A stretch of 64,000 bases of DNA from Symsagittifera roscoffensis (lineage: Eukaryota; Xenacoelomorpha; Acoela; Convolutidae). Numbering within the stretch: position 1 is the stretch's first letter; each line of letters opens with the position of its first letter. Both the position numbers and the translations under genes were made by a program. Below are positions 1 through 12,045 of the stretch, in pieces. The notes beneath the pieces are model-generated. The model worked only from the letters and a program-made list of their open reading frames with translations, had not been told where the DNA came from and searched no databases. The DNA is taken from contig NC_087066.1 in the NCBI RefSeq assembly GCF_963678635.1, positions 22,539,996 to 22,603,995 on the forward strand, given 5' to 3'.

Positions 1-240
1 TTGAAAATGAGCGGTTTGAGCGGTTTTTGAACAGTTTATCATAAAAAAAAAACGCTCAAAAGCCGCGCAAGATTTGAACGGTTTTGAGCGGTTTTTTTAA
101 ATAAACCGCTGAAAACTCGTTCAGATCTTGAGCGGCATTTGAGCGTTTTTTTTAAACCGCTTGAAAACCGCTCAAACCGCTCATTTTGTAGCAAGATTTT
201 GAGCGAAATCGTCTAAAAAAACCGCTCAAATCTTGCTTCA
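1..240. repeat. GAGCGGTTT motif array, copy 1
   Basis: Short AT-rich stretches alternate with GAGCGGTTT / AAACCGCTC in both orientations, often next to a GCAAGATTTGAG motif. The mixed orientation gives many local hairpins. The same block recurs near 7.33-7.64 kb, 21.71-21.97 kb and, inverted, at 19.96-20.17 kb, so it is a module of a dispersed element and not a simple satellite. The left boundary lies outside the window. Confidence 0.85.
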
Positions 241-299
241 AAAAATGCGAACAACCTCAAATTGGGACCCCTTCTTGAGAAGACAGCGGGTTGAAGTGT

Positions 300-720
300 C
301 CTACTCATGATTTGACCGGCACGGTCGAACGGAGTCCGATTTTTGTCGCAAATTAATACGGTCGAACGAACACTATAGTCGAACAAAGTCGAATCATGGG
401 TCGAACAGGGTCGATGGAGTCAAACAGGGTCTAATCATGAGTCGAACAGGGTCGAATCATGAGTCGAACAGGAACGAATCATGAGTCGAACAGGGTCCAT
501 AGAGTCGAGCAGGTTATAATCATGAGTCGAACAGGGTCGAATCATGAGTCGAACAGGGTCCATAGAGTCGAGCAGGTTATAATCATGAGTCGAAGAGGGT
601 CGAATCATGAGTCAAACAGGGTCGAATCATAAGTCGAACAGGGTCGAATCATGAGTCGATCAAGGTCGAAACATGAGTCGAACAGGGTCGAACCATGAGT
701 CGATAGAGATGAACAGGGTT
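300..720. repeat. 22-bp minisatellite, GTCGA subtype
   Basis: Tandem units of 22 bp each contain two GTCGA cores (GAGTCGAACAGG followed by GTCGAATCAT). Units vary by point changes and some are shortened. Short open frames across this block are by-products of the repeat. The array sits between the GAGCGGTTT block and a second AAACCGCTC block of the same composite element and is repeated at 7.74-8.10 kb. Confidence 0.85.
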
Positions 721-899
721 GAATGCTGGGAATGCAGTTGACCACGTAGTTTTCAGTGAGATCTTTAGGCAGTTTGACCCTCCTCTTGGAAATCATACGC
801 CTGGATAACCTGGACCAAATCTGCTGACTGCAGGAAAAATTAATGTAGAATTCAATTAGATTTTTTCTGTAATTGTAGGCCTTTTCATGGTCTTTCCAT

Positions 900-1125
900 G
901 CCTTTTGATGGTTTTATTCAGTTTTCTTTATAAGACCGCACAAAAACCGCTTAGAAACCGCTCAAATCTTGCTTGAAAACCCGTTCAAAAACCACCACAA
1001 GAAATGAGCAGTTTGTGTGGTTTGAGTGGTTTGAGCGGTTTGAGCAGTTTTTCCAAAAAAAAACGACCAAAACCGCTCAAATCATGCTGGAAAACCGCTC
1101 AAACTGCTCATATCTTGTTTTTGAA
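900..1125. repeat. Second AAACCGCTC / GAGCGGTTT block
   Basis: Dense AAACCGCTC and GTTTGAGCGG repeats like those at the window start. It ends at GGGATCTCGACCCGGG, a junction also present at about 8.51 kb and, inverted, at about 19.95 kb. This links the arrays at all three places to one element family. Confidence 0.8.
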
Positions 1126-1542
1126 TGGGATCTCGACCCGGGAAGCATGGCATCAAAATCAGCAATTTGAAAAAAAGGGGCACTTGAGACAATCGTCAAA
1201 ATAAGACCGCTTTGGAAACAAAAAACATGTTTGTTTTTAAATTCTGAGGCAATTAGACGTGCGAATTTCCACTTATTTTGTCTGCTACGTAAGCACTTTG
1301 CCCAAACTTTCTGATGTTTACATGAAAAAATGTTGAATGGGATCTCGACCCGGGAAGCATGGCATCAAAATCAGCAATTTGAAAAAAAGGGGCACTTGAG
1401 ACAATCGTCAAAATAAGACCGCTTTGGAAACAAAAAACATAATTGTTTTTAAATTCTGAGGCAATTAGACGTGCGAATTTCCACTTATTTTGTCTGCTAC
1501 GTAAGCACTTTGCCCAAACTTTCTGATGTTTACATGAAAAAA
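1123..1542. repeat. Direct tandem duplication of about 210 bp
   Basis: The segment beginning GAATGGGATCTCGACCCGGG is present twice in a row (from about 1123 and about 1334) with almost no differences. The related element at 8.3-9.9 kb has only one copy, so the doubling arose in this copy. Confidence 0.8.
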
Positions 1543-2379
1543 TGTTTACATGAAAAATTGCTGCTCAATCAGTCGAAAAAGTATTTGATAATTTTATACT
1601 CTTGTTTGTTGTTAACTTCTGTTAGATAAATCTACAAAACAAAATTGAAATCTACAAAACAACAAATGAAAAAATCAAAAACTTGAAAGGCTTTCAAAGA
1701 ATTTGAGGCAGCATTCAATAAATCCTTACATTGACTCAGTATAATAATTTTCTTAAGACTCAGTAGTGTATGCCAAAAGTAGGGTGACTGGTTCCAACAA
1801 TTCTAGATTCAAAAATTTTCTGAGCAGTCGAACCTTACCCCCTTTCCGTTCTAGCTTACTACAATAATTTTTGTTTGATCAACCTCAAAACATTTTTACT
1901 GGTCTTTGTGGCTAATCGGGTTTTAAATATTCTCGAATTCACTACAGTTGATGTGTGGTTCTGTGGGTTCAGTGGCAGCAACCCAATACATAGCGGCACC
2001 CATGGAATAACTGGCCAAGAATTGAAAGAGAAAAGTTGGGTGAAAGGTTCCGACTTTTTGATAACAATTGATTTTTTTTCAAGGAAAAACAATTTAATTC
2101 AACTTAATTCTAATCTGTGTTCCATTAGTTGAGTTACCAGAATCATTAGAATTGAAATATTAATATTCGCTTCATGGTTCATAACAATCAGCTCCATTCA
2201 CATTGAAGCAGAAGCTTTCAAGGCGGGCGGTATTCAGTTTTATTGAAATCATCCTCATATCAATGTTCTGTAGTGATGACTTCACCTTAGAACATATTAC
2301 AACAGCTAAAAGATATCAAAAAAAAATCTTTCATGCAAGTTAACTGATGTCCATCGAGCGCGCTTCAAGATATATTTGC

Positions 2380-2709
2380 TCAAACGCAATCAAGTCTCGG
2401 TCTCCGATATAAAAAACGGGATCCACGGATACACATGATCGAAGATTTGATGAGCGCAAATCTAAGACGACATCGAATCCACCAAAGCATTTGAATATAC
2501 GAAGTTATTTCTTGCTTCTCACTGATCATCGAAGCAAGTCTTTTGTAAAACGTTGTAGCAAGTTTGCCCATGCCTCCCGTGCATGAAAGATCAAGAGGTG
2601 TGAATGAAATATGTTCAATTTCTCTGACACTTTGCTCATAGCATCTCTTTTTTCCACTTCGTGCTTCCTGTACACACTTGGCAGAGAACCAGAATTTGAT
2701 TTGGCGCAA
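2380..2709 (-). pseudogene. Retroelement extreme C-terminus
   Basis: This minus-strand frame of 109 residues carries SVREIEHISFTPLDLSCTGG, FYKRLASMISEKQ and IKSSIMCIRGSR. In this RT family the same order of motifs forms the last conserved block of the protein, so the fragment is the 3' end of the coding region. It is separated from the Cys/His piece by non-matching sequence. A near-identical piece is at 9557-9853. Confidence 0.7.
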
Positions 2710-2871
2710 AGATTGGATAATCTTACAACGAAGAACGCGTTCTCAAATCTGCCTCCCCAGACTCACTTGGCAAAAATCTCAAGACGCCTTTCATTGCCAT
2801 TAATTAATATTCTCAAATTCAGCCAGAAATTTACCCGATAACTGCTCTAAAAGAGGTTAGATTTTAAAATT

Positions 2872-3285
2872 TCAGCAAATTTTAGACAACAATTCTCCTG
2901 TTATGTCTTTGACTTCATTATGTCGAATAGCTGGTAAGCCTCCAGTAGGACAAGACAAGCAATGCTGAAAAGGATATTGTTTTTCCACAAACACAGTGGG
3001 AAAGGACATCTTTTGGCAGCCAATTATATTGCAAACATCAGCTTGATTCACATTTATTATAATGAAAATCAGCTCCATTCACATTGTGAGCAGAAGCTTC
3101 CTAGGCGAGCGGTATTAAGTTTTATTGAAGTCATCTTCATATCCCTTTTATGTAGGGGTGACTTCACATTAGAACATTTTACAGCAGCTAAAAATATCAT
3201 AAAACAACATCCATGCAAGTTAAATGATCTCCAGCGAGCGCGCTTCAAGAACTCTTTGCTCAACACGATCATGCCACTTGACTAG
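2872..3285 (-). pseudogene. Second, diverged copy of the Cys/His region
   Basis: The frame at 3078-2872 repeats the motif of the 3.6-4.05 kb piece (QHCLSCPTGGLPAIRHNEVK) with several substitutions. The surrounding DNA of 2.7-3.3 kb and 3.45-3.8 kb is also similar. The element therefore carries an internal duplication of its 3' coding part, or two related insertions lie next to each other. The copy is truncated and broken by stops. Confidence 0.65.
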
Positions 3286-3595
3286 ACGAAGTTATTTATT
3301 TCTAACTTATCAGTGAAGAAAGTCTTTTATAAAACCTGGTAGCCAGTTTGCCTATGCCTCCCGTGCATGGAAGATCAAGATATGTGAAAGCACGATGTTC
3401 AACTTCTCTGATACGTTGCTCATAATATCTCTTTTTCCACTTCGTGCTACTTGTACACACGTGGCAGAGTACCAGATTTTGATTTGGCGCAAGGATTGAA
3501 TGCTCTTACATCGACGAATGCCTTCTCAAAGCTGCCACTCAAGACTCATTTAGCTGGAGTATCACGACGCCCTTCATCCCCACTAATTGATGTTC

Positions 3596-4051
3596 TTAAA
3601 GCCAAAAAGTTGCCAGATAACGCTCTAAATTAGGTTCGTCTTTAACATTTGAGCAAACTTCAGTCAACTTTTCTGCAGTTATGTCTCTCACTTCATTATG
3701 CCGAATAGCTGGGATGCCTCCAGTAGGACAAGAGAAGCAATGCTGAACCGAGAACGCTTCTCCACAAACACAGTGAGAAGGGACATTTTTCAGCGGCCAG
3801 CTATATCGCAAGCACAAGGCATACCGAAACGATGCTTTACTCAGGAAAAAACCTTGTTTTTCTAACACCAACCTTGTGAGCCAGTTTGAAGCGCATCTTT
3901 CGGTAGCCAGTTTAAATGCTCCTGAATATGGAGTACTGACAAGCAGTTGCAACATCTTTCTTTTGGCGCGACGTTTGAATTTCTTCTGTATTTTAGTAGA
4001 TGCTCGTTTCTGTCTACTTGCAACTCCGTCTAAATCAGTTTCACTTGACAA
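3596..4051 (-). pseudogene. Retroelement C-terminal region, Cys/His motif
   Basis: An open minus-strand frame of about 150 residues contains SKASFRYALCLRYSW, PSHCVCGEAFSVQHCFSC and GGIPAIRHNEVRDIT. In the invertebrate RT family this region follows the polymerase domain; the C-x-C...H-C-x-x-C spacing looks like a zinc-binding knuckle. It lies downstream, in coding sense, of the RT pieces at 5.29-4.62 kb. The frame ends at ERYLATFWL by a stop, whereas the family continues further, so this is a fragment of a dead open frame. Confidence 0.75.
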
Positions 4052-4619
4052 AAAATTCTCATCAAGAAGTTTACAGAGTCTCCGAGTCTTTGAGTTTCTG
4101 AACTGCGTCTAAATCTGGATTGATGACATTCAAATCACCAAGTCTTGCAGGAACCTTTCAATGATCTGGTGATACTCCTGGTGATGTCTCCTGGTGATAC
4201 TCTAATTGTCAGCTTTGGCAAAAACTGCGTTCTGATTTTGTTTTCGAGTTTTGTGAGATTATCATTAATTTCATATTAGCTTCAATTTATCTTTCTCTTC
4301 ATGCCTTCCACTTTGGAATTTAACTACGCGTTCAAAGCTGCAAAAGCACATTATGTCGATAAACGCACTAACTCACTTATCCATCCATCTGACTTTTTTG
4401 AAAACATGTTGTTCAATGAGTTTTTTTGCTGCCAATCAGGAATCTCCACTATTTATGTCCCTCTGTTAACATTTTATACCACCGCAGAGAAAACACGCTC
4501 TGCAAAATTAAAGTGTTCACGTTCAACAATGAGCTTAGTCTTGGAAGCATTTGGGAAATATCCATACTCCGGTGCGAGTTTTTCAACGCTACCCACCATG
4601 ACTTCAATTGGTCTAGTTT

Positions 4620-5290
4620 TCAGCCTCCAGCTGAGTCATCTGCATACCAACATTGCTTAACCAGGTCACGAAGTCGTTTAATGACAGGTAACATAGCTTT
4701 ACCATACGTTTTTATACCTTCAGGCCCGCCCTGATTAGTACCTTTTTCCGACAAAATCACTTCTTCGTCTAAAAACAAGTTTGCAGGCTTTCTATAAAGA
4801 TTGGCGAGAAACGTAGCCATAGGTGTGCATTCAACATACATGTTTAGCAAAGCAAGGTGTCTGTTGAGCTCAATAAATGCATTGATAGCACAACTAGATG
4901 CACTCCTTTAGTTTCCGACTCATTAAAACCAGACTCTGCAAGCTGTCTGTTGGCCAGCACACAGTTGGTACGTAACGGTGCTCCGAGTATCTCAGACGAG
5001 ATGGTACGAAGTATGCTTTTCGAAATTATTCTGCGTGCAAATTCTCCAATGCCATTTCGTTTGACACCTCGATTTCTGTTCAAACCAATAATACGTGAAG
5101 CGGTTAATGTTTGCACTCCCTGAGGATCTGTTAACGCAATAGCTAGTTTTATGAGATGTCATGGCCAATGCATCACACAAAGAGTTAGATTTTGTACCAA
5201 ATGCTGTGCATAACCATCTCCAATGCAAATCACTGGCGCCAGAAGGTCCTGCTGCTCCAAATGTGATCAAAGCACACCGTCAAAAACAAA
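4620..5290 (-). pseudogene. Reverse transcriptase fingers/palm, frameshifted
   Basis: Minus-strand frames give pieces of a non-LTR-like reverse transcriptase. Around 5270-5130 there is an AAGPSGASDLHWRWLC segment that in this family precedes the polymerase core. Around 5116-4990 follow RIIGLNRNRG and GIGEFARRIISK. Around 4770-4625 come a KGTNQGGPEG segment and the catalytic YADD. The pieces lie in different frames with stops between them, so no intact enzyme is encoded. The family resemblance is from memory of many invertebrate RT proteins with the same order of motifs. The exact clade is not assigned. Confidence 0.75.
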
Positions 5291-5911
5291 AGGAGTTTGC
5301 ACTATCAAAGAAAACTTATAAAAAAATTGAAAAAACAAATATAAAAAAACTTATAAAACGAGGATCAGAAAAGTAAATTTGGAAAGCACTCAAAAATAGC
5401 AATTGTTAGATACAAACTCTGTCGTACAGTTCTACGCGGCCGAACGAAAGGAACTGTTTCTGTAAAAGTATTTGTCTTTTTTTGGTTTTTTGTCCCCTGA
5501 GCCAATTTCGACAAAAACAGAGCATATCTTTTTTTCAGAATAATGCGACTAATGCCGTAGCTGTTGTGTGTAGGAGAGCATCTTTTTTTAAACAAAACGG
5601 AATTTCCGAAACAAACAATAAAGCCTCAAGAAAAAACCATTTTATACAAAAATGAGGCCTCAGAGAATTCCAAAAAAACATGGCCGAGAAAGTTTTTGGC
5701 AAACTTCCAGAGCTTCAATGTTAGTTATTTGTCCGGAATGAAAGTAATCATCGAAACGAATATATGTTCGATTATTAGGAAAATTGAATAAAACTGAAAA
5801 AAAAACTGGTAGAAAAAAATACCACAAGCTTCACACAATTTTGCTGTAAATCAGCTTAATAAAAAAGGTAAATATAGACATACTGCTTAGTTTTAGAACA
5901 AAGTCTTGAAT
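5291..5911. other. No gene recognised
   Basis: AT-rich DNA with several short open frames in both directions (for example on the minus strand at 5365-5595 and plus at 5564-5791). None shows a recognisable motif or splice structure. Confidence 0.5.
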
Positions 5912-6392
5912 GTTCCGACTGCATTTTAAGGTCTATGAGGTAAAGTTCATCTTAGAAAAATTGCTGAAATATTATTTAAAAATATCGAAAATTTTCATTT
6001 ATTTTGATTTTTGAAATTGTTCCCCCAAACACTGACGTACAAAAAGTTGATCGCAATAAAAAATCGTTAAAGAGACCAAACAGTATGCATCGATTCAAAT
6101 TTGAAACCTTCTAACATGGATTAATTTCCGCTGACGCGTTAATAGCGCAAAATATATCGCGCGTTAATTATCCCAAATTGGCCAATTGGCAACACTAAAC
6201 ATCCATAACTTAACACAAAATTATCACAAATGAAATATCTTTTCAAATTTGAGCTCAAGACAACAATACCTTTTGAATGATACAAAATCAATTCCGTTTA
6301 AAATGGCTAGTTAAAAAGTCGAAATTTGTCTGAAGAAAAAAAACCCACCCCGAGCACAAATATTCCGTTATTTTCGTATCGAAAGTCGGAAC
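5912..6392. mobile_element. GTTCCGACT MITE, copy 1
   Basis: A 481-bp segment begins with GTTCCGACT and ends with its exact reverse complement AGTCGGAAC. A second copy with the same ends and strong internal similarity (ACGCGTTAATAGCGC, GGCTAGTTAAAAAG, CCCACCCCGAGCACAAATAT) lies at 57.67-58.16 kb. It has no coding capacity. The first 30 bases also resemble a motif repeated many times between 42 and 54 kb. Confidence 0.7.
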
Positions 6393-7316
6393 AACGCGAC
6401 AGATTTTGATTGATTCGTCAGACCATAACTGAACAAATTAGGGTTAGTTCATATTTGTTCCTAGAGCTAAAAAATAGATTTGCAGAGAATCTATAGTTTC
6501 TCGCATTTCGAAATTTTTTTGCGACTGAAGACCCTTTTGTTGCGTCTACCATTTTCACTTGCAGCCAAAACATGAAAAAGGTAAGATTTTTTAGCGATAG
6601 CTTCTTTAAAACCAAAATTGAAGGTATTCTGGTTCAATTTTAAACAAATACCTGTTTGTGATTTGTAAAATTAGTATGGTTTGTTACAATATAACCGAAT
6701 ATAATCCTTTAAAAATGGATCATAATACTAATATAGATTATTGTACCGGGAAGTGCTAGCCCAAGCTTCTGCCCCAGTCCTCCAGCTATGGCCTCTAAGA
6801 AGTTGTCCCCGTCTAGAATAGCAGCATCCAAAAGATCGCCTGCCCAATGCTTCAGTCTCGTTGCTTTTTCTCTGTCCATCTCGATTTGGTCTCTAGCTTT
6901 AATTCAGACTTTGACCAAATTTTTTAAGCAACTGTTTAAAATTATATTTAAATGAATTTTGTTTCTTGAGTTTGTGTGAAAAATCTATGTTACATTTGGT
7001 TAATCAATACTGATTTTTACAAAGTCTATCCATATAAGGCTCGATTTGCTGTTTAACTTTTATGATAGTTGCGTTATGATAAATTTTTAGCTTGCATGAT
7101 AATTACGTAAATGCCAAATCTTCTAAAGCATCGTTACTTTCAGATTTGGTTCGTCCAAATCTAATTGTACCGGTGTCTTAGAAGTGTTGACACTCAAACC
7201 AATGCATATTCAAAAACGTAAATAAAAAAGCTAAATCTATGAGAAAAAATCAAGTATTAATTCACGCACGTGAACACGTAAATCATTTATTTATTTCATC
7301 TAAGCACAATATTCAA
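6393..7316. other. No gene recognised
   Basis: AT-rich sequence with one short minus-strand frame at 6418-6615 that has no recognisable features. I see neither repeat units nor transposon ends. Confidence 0.5.
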
Positions 7317-9901
7317 CCCAAGTCGAGGTTTTTCACCTAATTTGAAGCTAGTTTTGAGTCGTTTGAGCGTTTTTTTAGATGGTTGCGCTCAAAATCTTGC
7401 TCCAAAATGAGCGGTTTGAGCGGTTTTTGAACAGTTTATTATAAAAAAAACTGCTCAAAAGCCGCGCAAGATTTGAACGGTTTTGAGCGGTTTTTTTCTA
7501 AATAAACCGCTGAAAACTCGTTCAGATCTTGAGCGGTATTTGAGCGTTTTTTTAGACCGCTTGAAAACCGCTCGTACCGCTCATTTTGAAGCAAGATTTT
7601 GAGCAAAATCGTCTAAAAAAACCGCTCAAATCTTGCTTCAAAAAATGCGAACAACCTCAAATTGGGAACCCTTCTTGAGAAGACAGCGGGTTGAAGTGTC
7701 CGACTCATGATTCGACCGCCACGGTCAAACGGAGTCCAATTTTTGTCGCAAATTAAGACGGTCGAACGAACACTATAGTCGAACAAAGTCGAATCATGGG
7801 TCGAACAGGGTCGATGGAGTCAAACAGGGTCTAATCATGAGTCGAACAGGGTCGAATCATGAGTCGAACAGGAACGAATCATGAGTCGAACAGGGTCGAT
7901 AGAGTCGAGCAGGTTATAATCATGAGTCAAACAGGGTCGAATCATGAGTCGAACAGAGTCCAATCACGAGTCGAAAAGGGTCAAATCATGAGTCAAACAG
8001 GGTCGAATCATAAGTCGAACAGGGTCGAATTATGAGTCGAACAAGGTCGAAACATGAGTCGAACAGGGTCGAACCATGAGTCGATAGAGATGAACAGGGT
8101 TGAATGCTAGGATGCAGTTGACCACGTAGTTTTCAGTGAGATCTTTAGGCAGTTTGACCCTCCTCTTGGAAATCATACGCCTGGATAACCTGGACCAAAT
8201 CTGCTGACTGCAGGAAAAATTAATGTAGAAATCAATTAGATTTTTTTTGTAATTGTAGGCCTTTTCATGGGTTTTCCAGGCCTTTTGATGGTTTTATTCA
8301 GTTTTCTTTTTAATACCGCTCAAAAATCGCTTAGAAACCGCTCAAATCTTGCTTGAAAACCCGTTCAAAAACCACCACAAGAAATGAGCAGTTTTTGTGG
8401 TTTGAGTGGTTTGAGCGGTTTGAGAATTTTTTCCAAAAAAAAACGACAAAAACCGCTCAAATCATGCTGGAAAACCGCTCAAACTGCTCATATCTTGTTT
8501 TTGAATGGGATCTCGACCCGGGAGGCATGACATCAAAATCAGCAATTTGAAAAAATGGGGCACTTGTGACAATCGTCAAAATAAGAACGCTTTGGAAACA
8601 AAAAACATGTTTGTTTTTAAATTCTGAGGCAATTAGACGTGCGAATTTCCACTTATTTTGTCTGCTACGTAAGCACTTTGCCAAAACTTTCTGATGTTTA
8701 CATGAAAAAATGTTTACATGAAGAATTGCTGCTCAATCAGTCGAAAAAGTATTTGATAATTTTATACTCTTGTTTGTTGTTAACTTCTGTTAGATAAATC
8801 TACAAAACAAAATTGAAATCTTCAAAACAACAAATGAAAAAATCAAAAAACTTGAAAGGCTTTCAAAGAATTTGAGGCAGCATTCAATAAATCCTTATAT
8901 TGACTCAGTATAACAATTTTCTTAAGACTTCTTAGTGTGTGCCGAAAGTAGGGGTGACCAAAGTGTGTCCCAACAATTCTAGATTCAAAAATTTTCTGAG
9001 CATCCCAACCTTACCCCTTTCCGTTCTAGCTTACTACAATTATTTTTGTTTAATCAAACTCAAAACATTTTTACTGGTCTTTGTGGCTAATCGGGTTTTA
9101 AATATTCTCGAATTCACTACATTTTATGTGTGGTTCTGTGAGTCCAGTGGCAGCAACCCAATACATAGCTGCACCCATGGAATAACTGGTCAAGAACTGA
9201 AAGAGAAAAGTTGGGTGAAAGGTTCCGACTTTTTGATAACAAACGATTTTTTTTTCAAGGAAAAACAATTTAATTATACTTAATTCTAATCAGTGTTCCA
9301 TTAGTTGAGTTACCAGAATCATTAGAATTGTAATATTAACATTCGCTTCATGGTTCATAAAAATCAGCTCCATTCACATTGTAAGCAGAATTTTCCTAGG
9401 CGGGCGGTATTCAGTTTTATTGAAACCATCCTCATGTCAATGTTCTGTAGTGATGACTTCACCTTAAAACGTATTACAACAGCTAAAAGATATCAAAAAA
9501 AAATCTTTCATGCAAGTTAACTGATGCCCATCGAGCGCGCTTCAAAATATCTTTGCTCAAACGCAATCAAGTCTCGGTCTCCGATATAAAAAACGGGATC
9601 CACGGATACACATGATCGAAGATTTGATAAGGGCAAATCTAAGACGACATCGAATCCACCAAAGCATTTGAATATACGAAGTTATTTCTTGCTTCTCACT
9701 GATCATCGAAGCAAGTCTTTTGTAAAACGTTGTAGCAAGTTTGCCCATGCCTCCCGTGCATGAAAGATCAAGAGGTGTGAATGAACCTTTCAATGATCTG
9801 TTGATACTCCTGGTGATGTCTCCTGGTGATACTCTAATTGTCAGCTTTGGCAAAAACTGCGTTCTGATTTTGTTTTCGAGTTTTGTGAGATTATCATTAA
9901 T
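7317..9901 (-). mobile_element. Composite retroelement, internally deleted copy
   Basis: Direct-orientation copy of 1-4276 with the same module order: GAGCGGTTT block (7.33-7.64 kb), 22-bp GTCGA array (7.74-8.10 kb), second GAGCGGTTT block (8.31-8.50 kb), unique spacer, then the RT C-terminus (9557-9853, minus). Relative to the longer copy it lacks the stretch equivalent to 2.61-4.15 kb and the tandem doubling at 1.1-1.5 kb. Left homology to other copies starts near TTTTTCACCTAATTT at about 7328. Confidence 0.75.
9557..9853 (-). pseudogene. RT C-terminus of the deleted element copy
   Basis: The frame ends with the same block as 2380-2709 (SFTPLDLSCTGGMGKL, FYKRLASMISEKQ, SIMCIRGSR). Its N-terminal residues instead come from the sequence found at about 4.15-4.27 kb in the longer copy. 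That junction marks the internal deletion. Confidence 0.7.
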
Positions 9902-10944
9902 TGTGATTGACCATTATCATTATTTGTAATCATTAACCAAGTGTGATTGAAAATCAACCATAACTTTTTAGAAATTTATTATAATCAAGACCACGTTCGA
10001 AATATTCAAGGCCAAGAACCGAACGGTCCTATTACTTGATAACTATTTATCAGCTTTAAAGTCTGACCGATAAGTTATCACCAGTATTTTTCGAAAAAAG
10101 ACGTTCTTATGATCTGTATGAAGGTACTGACCAAGCTGCAAATTCGACTTGAACATCAAAAACTGGCGATTTAGTTTTAAGTTGGATTTTTTTGTTCTTT
10201 TTGAAAATGAAAAAAATGCCGCTTTTGTAGTAAGGTTATCATCTCAAAAACGGCAAAACTCGCGCAAAAACCTATTTTTCAAGTAACGATTCGCTAAACA
10301 AAGGCTATTGGTTCTGGCTCAGCCAGAGTCGGTTACCCACAAAGTCAACGCACTTCACAATAATAACTCCGTTAATAAATCTAGCCGGCCGACTGCCTTC
10401 TTTTTTGCCGTTAATCCGCCCCGGTGATTTAGTTTGCTCCAATGGTCGTATTCGAAATCTCGCCGCCATTGCAGTTGACGTTGAGCATTGCATCGATTTT
10501 TATTGCCGACTTCCGCTCATAATGATGCTATTGACTCTTCTTCATTAAAAGAATGATCACCAAAGTGTTGATTGATTGCCATGGGGGTTATACAAAGAGA
10601 GGGGGTTGAAATGGGGTCGGCACCACCCAGTGTTCAATAGAACATCAGTGAGTATGTTCAAAAACAAAATTTTGAGGTAAAATGGCCTATGATGGTTAAA
10701 CGTCCGCTCGAGGGACTGGGTTATCAACAACCGCCAATCGCAAACTGCGGAAAAGATTGCTTCAGTTTATTATAACTTAACAACTTGTTGAAGCTCAGAC
10801 AAACGTTTAGGGCTTCTTGTTCCCGTGTATGATGATACGTGTCAATCATCTTGAGGCTTTTCCGTCAATTCACAAAATCCTGTGTGATGGGCATCTAATG
10901 CTTCCTTATTCGGCGACAAACGCTTTCCTTCATCTTGTCCGTTA

Positions 10945-11172
10945 ATAGTACGAATTTCGTTGGCTCGGCGAAAAAACTGATTTCGTGTATCGAAAATGGG
11001 AATCACCATGTACCTGTTCCGCTCTTACTAGAACCTTATCTAGCAACTCAAAAAACACAGCGCCTCTAATCTTGATGGTGGGTTTAGAAGGCCCGTCCGG
11101 AGCACCCAGAGAGGTTTCTATGACAACCTCGGAAAACGAAAACTCACTGAGGAAATCCTCATAACCACGATC
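10945..11172 (-). pseudogene. Possible degraded coding segment, unidentified
   Basis: Read on the minus strand, about 75 codons are open without a stop or a start methionine (segments such as SFSEVVIETSLGAPDGPSKP and FFELLDKVLVRAEQVHGDSH). Local GC content is higher than in the neighbourhood. Further coding-like sequence down to about 10.3 kb lies in shifted frames. I recognise no family. It could be an exon of an unseen gene, a dead gene or chance. Confidence 0.25.
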
Positions 11173-12045
11173 TGTTTAAATGAGCAGTCTTTAATACAGT
11201 CGTCCGCTCAAGCTTTATCTCGAAGTGTTAGACCCCGAAGCTTCATCACCGAATCATTTCCTTACCCTTTGGACACAGAACACATTGCTTTCGAGCAACA
11301 TTTTAACCATCAAAAGACTGAATGATTTTTAACTGAATTTTCATGTCGAAAACTCAAGAAGAAACTTTAAATTTAGGTTTTAAAACTTGAACTAAATTAA
11401 ATCTAGTTTCGTTAATTTTGGCTTAAAACTTATCTGTTGGCCGTGCTTGACGATACTTGTTTCTGTTTAGCGTCGATTTATCGCAATAAGTTATGATGCA
11501 ACGAATTGTAAACAAAAATGTTCAAATTGATGAGAATTTGTTCAAATCAAAATTAATTTAATGGGACTTTGTTCAAATTCCTATATTCTGAGTTGCCTTT
11601 ATTGTGATAAATCTGTTGAAAAAAATTGAATTACCAAAAAAATGAGTCCAAAATTAAATTGATTTTTCGATAAAACCTGAATTCGAATATTTCTTTTTGT
11701 GTTTTTCTCTTTCCTAATATCAAAAAAGTAGCCATAAAAAAATCTTGTGGCTACTACGATTCACAGAAAAGCTATTAATATGCCTTTTTTCCATCCCAAT
11801 CTGCAAAATTTAGTCTGAAATTTTGTTCGCATTATTTGAATGTTACGAAAATTGGCATGCGAACTATTTAGGCCAGGCCGAAAATATTTGGTCTTCATGG
11901 TTGACCTTGTTGAACACCTCGTTACACCATAAAATTGATGCTTATGCGAGGTGGGGGAATGAAAAAGAGCCTCAATATGCCCCAACAGGTCTGTCGAAGG
12001 ATATTCCATTTGTGTTCTCTACACATATTTCAGACTACACATATT

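Larger units (their letters stand above)
1..4276 (-). mobile_element. Composite retroelement, longer copy
   Basis: This block aligns in the same orientation with 7.32-9.90 kb: arrays, unique spacer and the C-terminal coding region of a reverse-transcriptase protein. The two copies diverge after the shared GAGATTATCATTAATT near 4276 and 9901. The longer copy keeps about 1.55 kb (2.61-4.15 kb) that the other lacks. Its coding sense is minus, with RT-like sequence continuing to about 5.29 kb. Its left end is outside the window. The array part and the coding part may originally have been separate elements that inserted into each other. Confidence 0.7.

Noticed and set aside
300-720. Resemblance of the 22-bp arrays to a CRISPR array
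   Set aside because: Units are directly adjacent with no unique spacers, the genome is animal-like and no cas genes exist.
605-796. 63-codon minus-strand frame
   Set aside because: It is a read-through of the minisatellite and its repeats encode repeated words only.
2611-4112. Plus-strand frames in the RT region (for example 2611-2841, 2962-3285, 3876-4112)
   Set aside because: They are the reverse strand of recognisable RT-derived minus-strand sequence.
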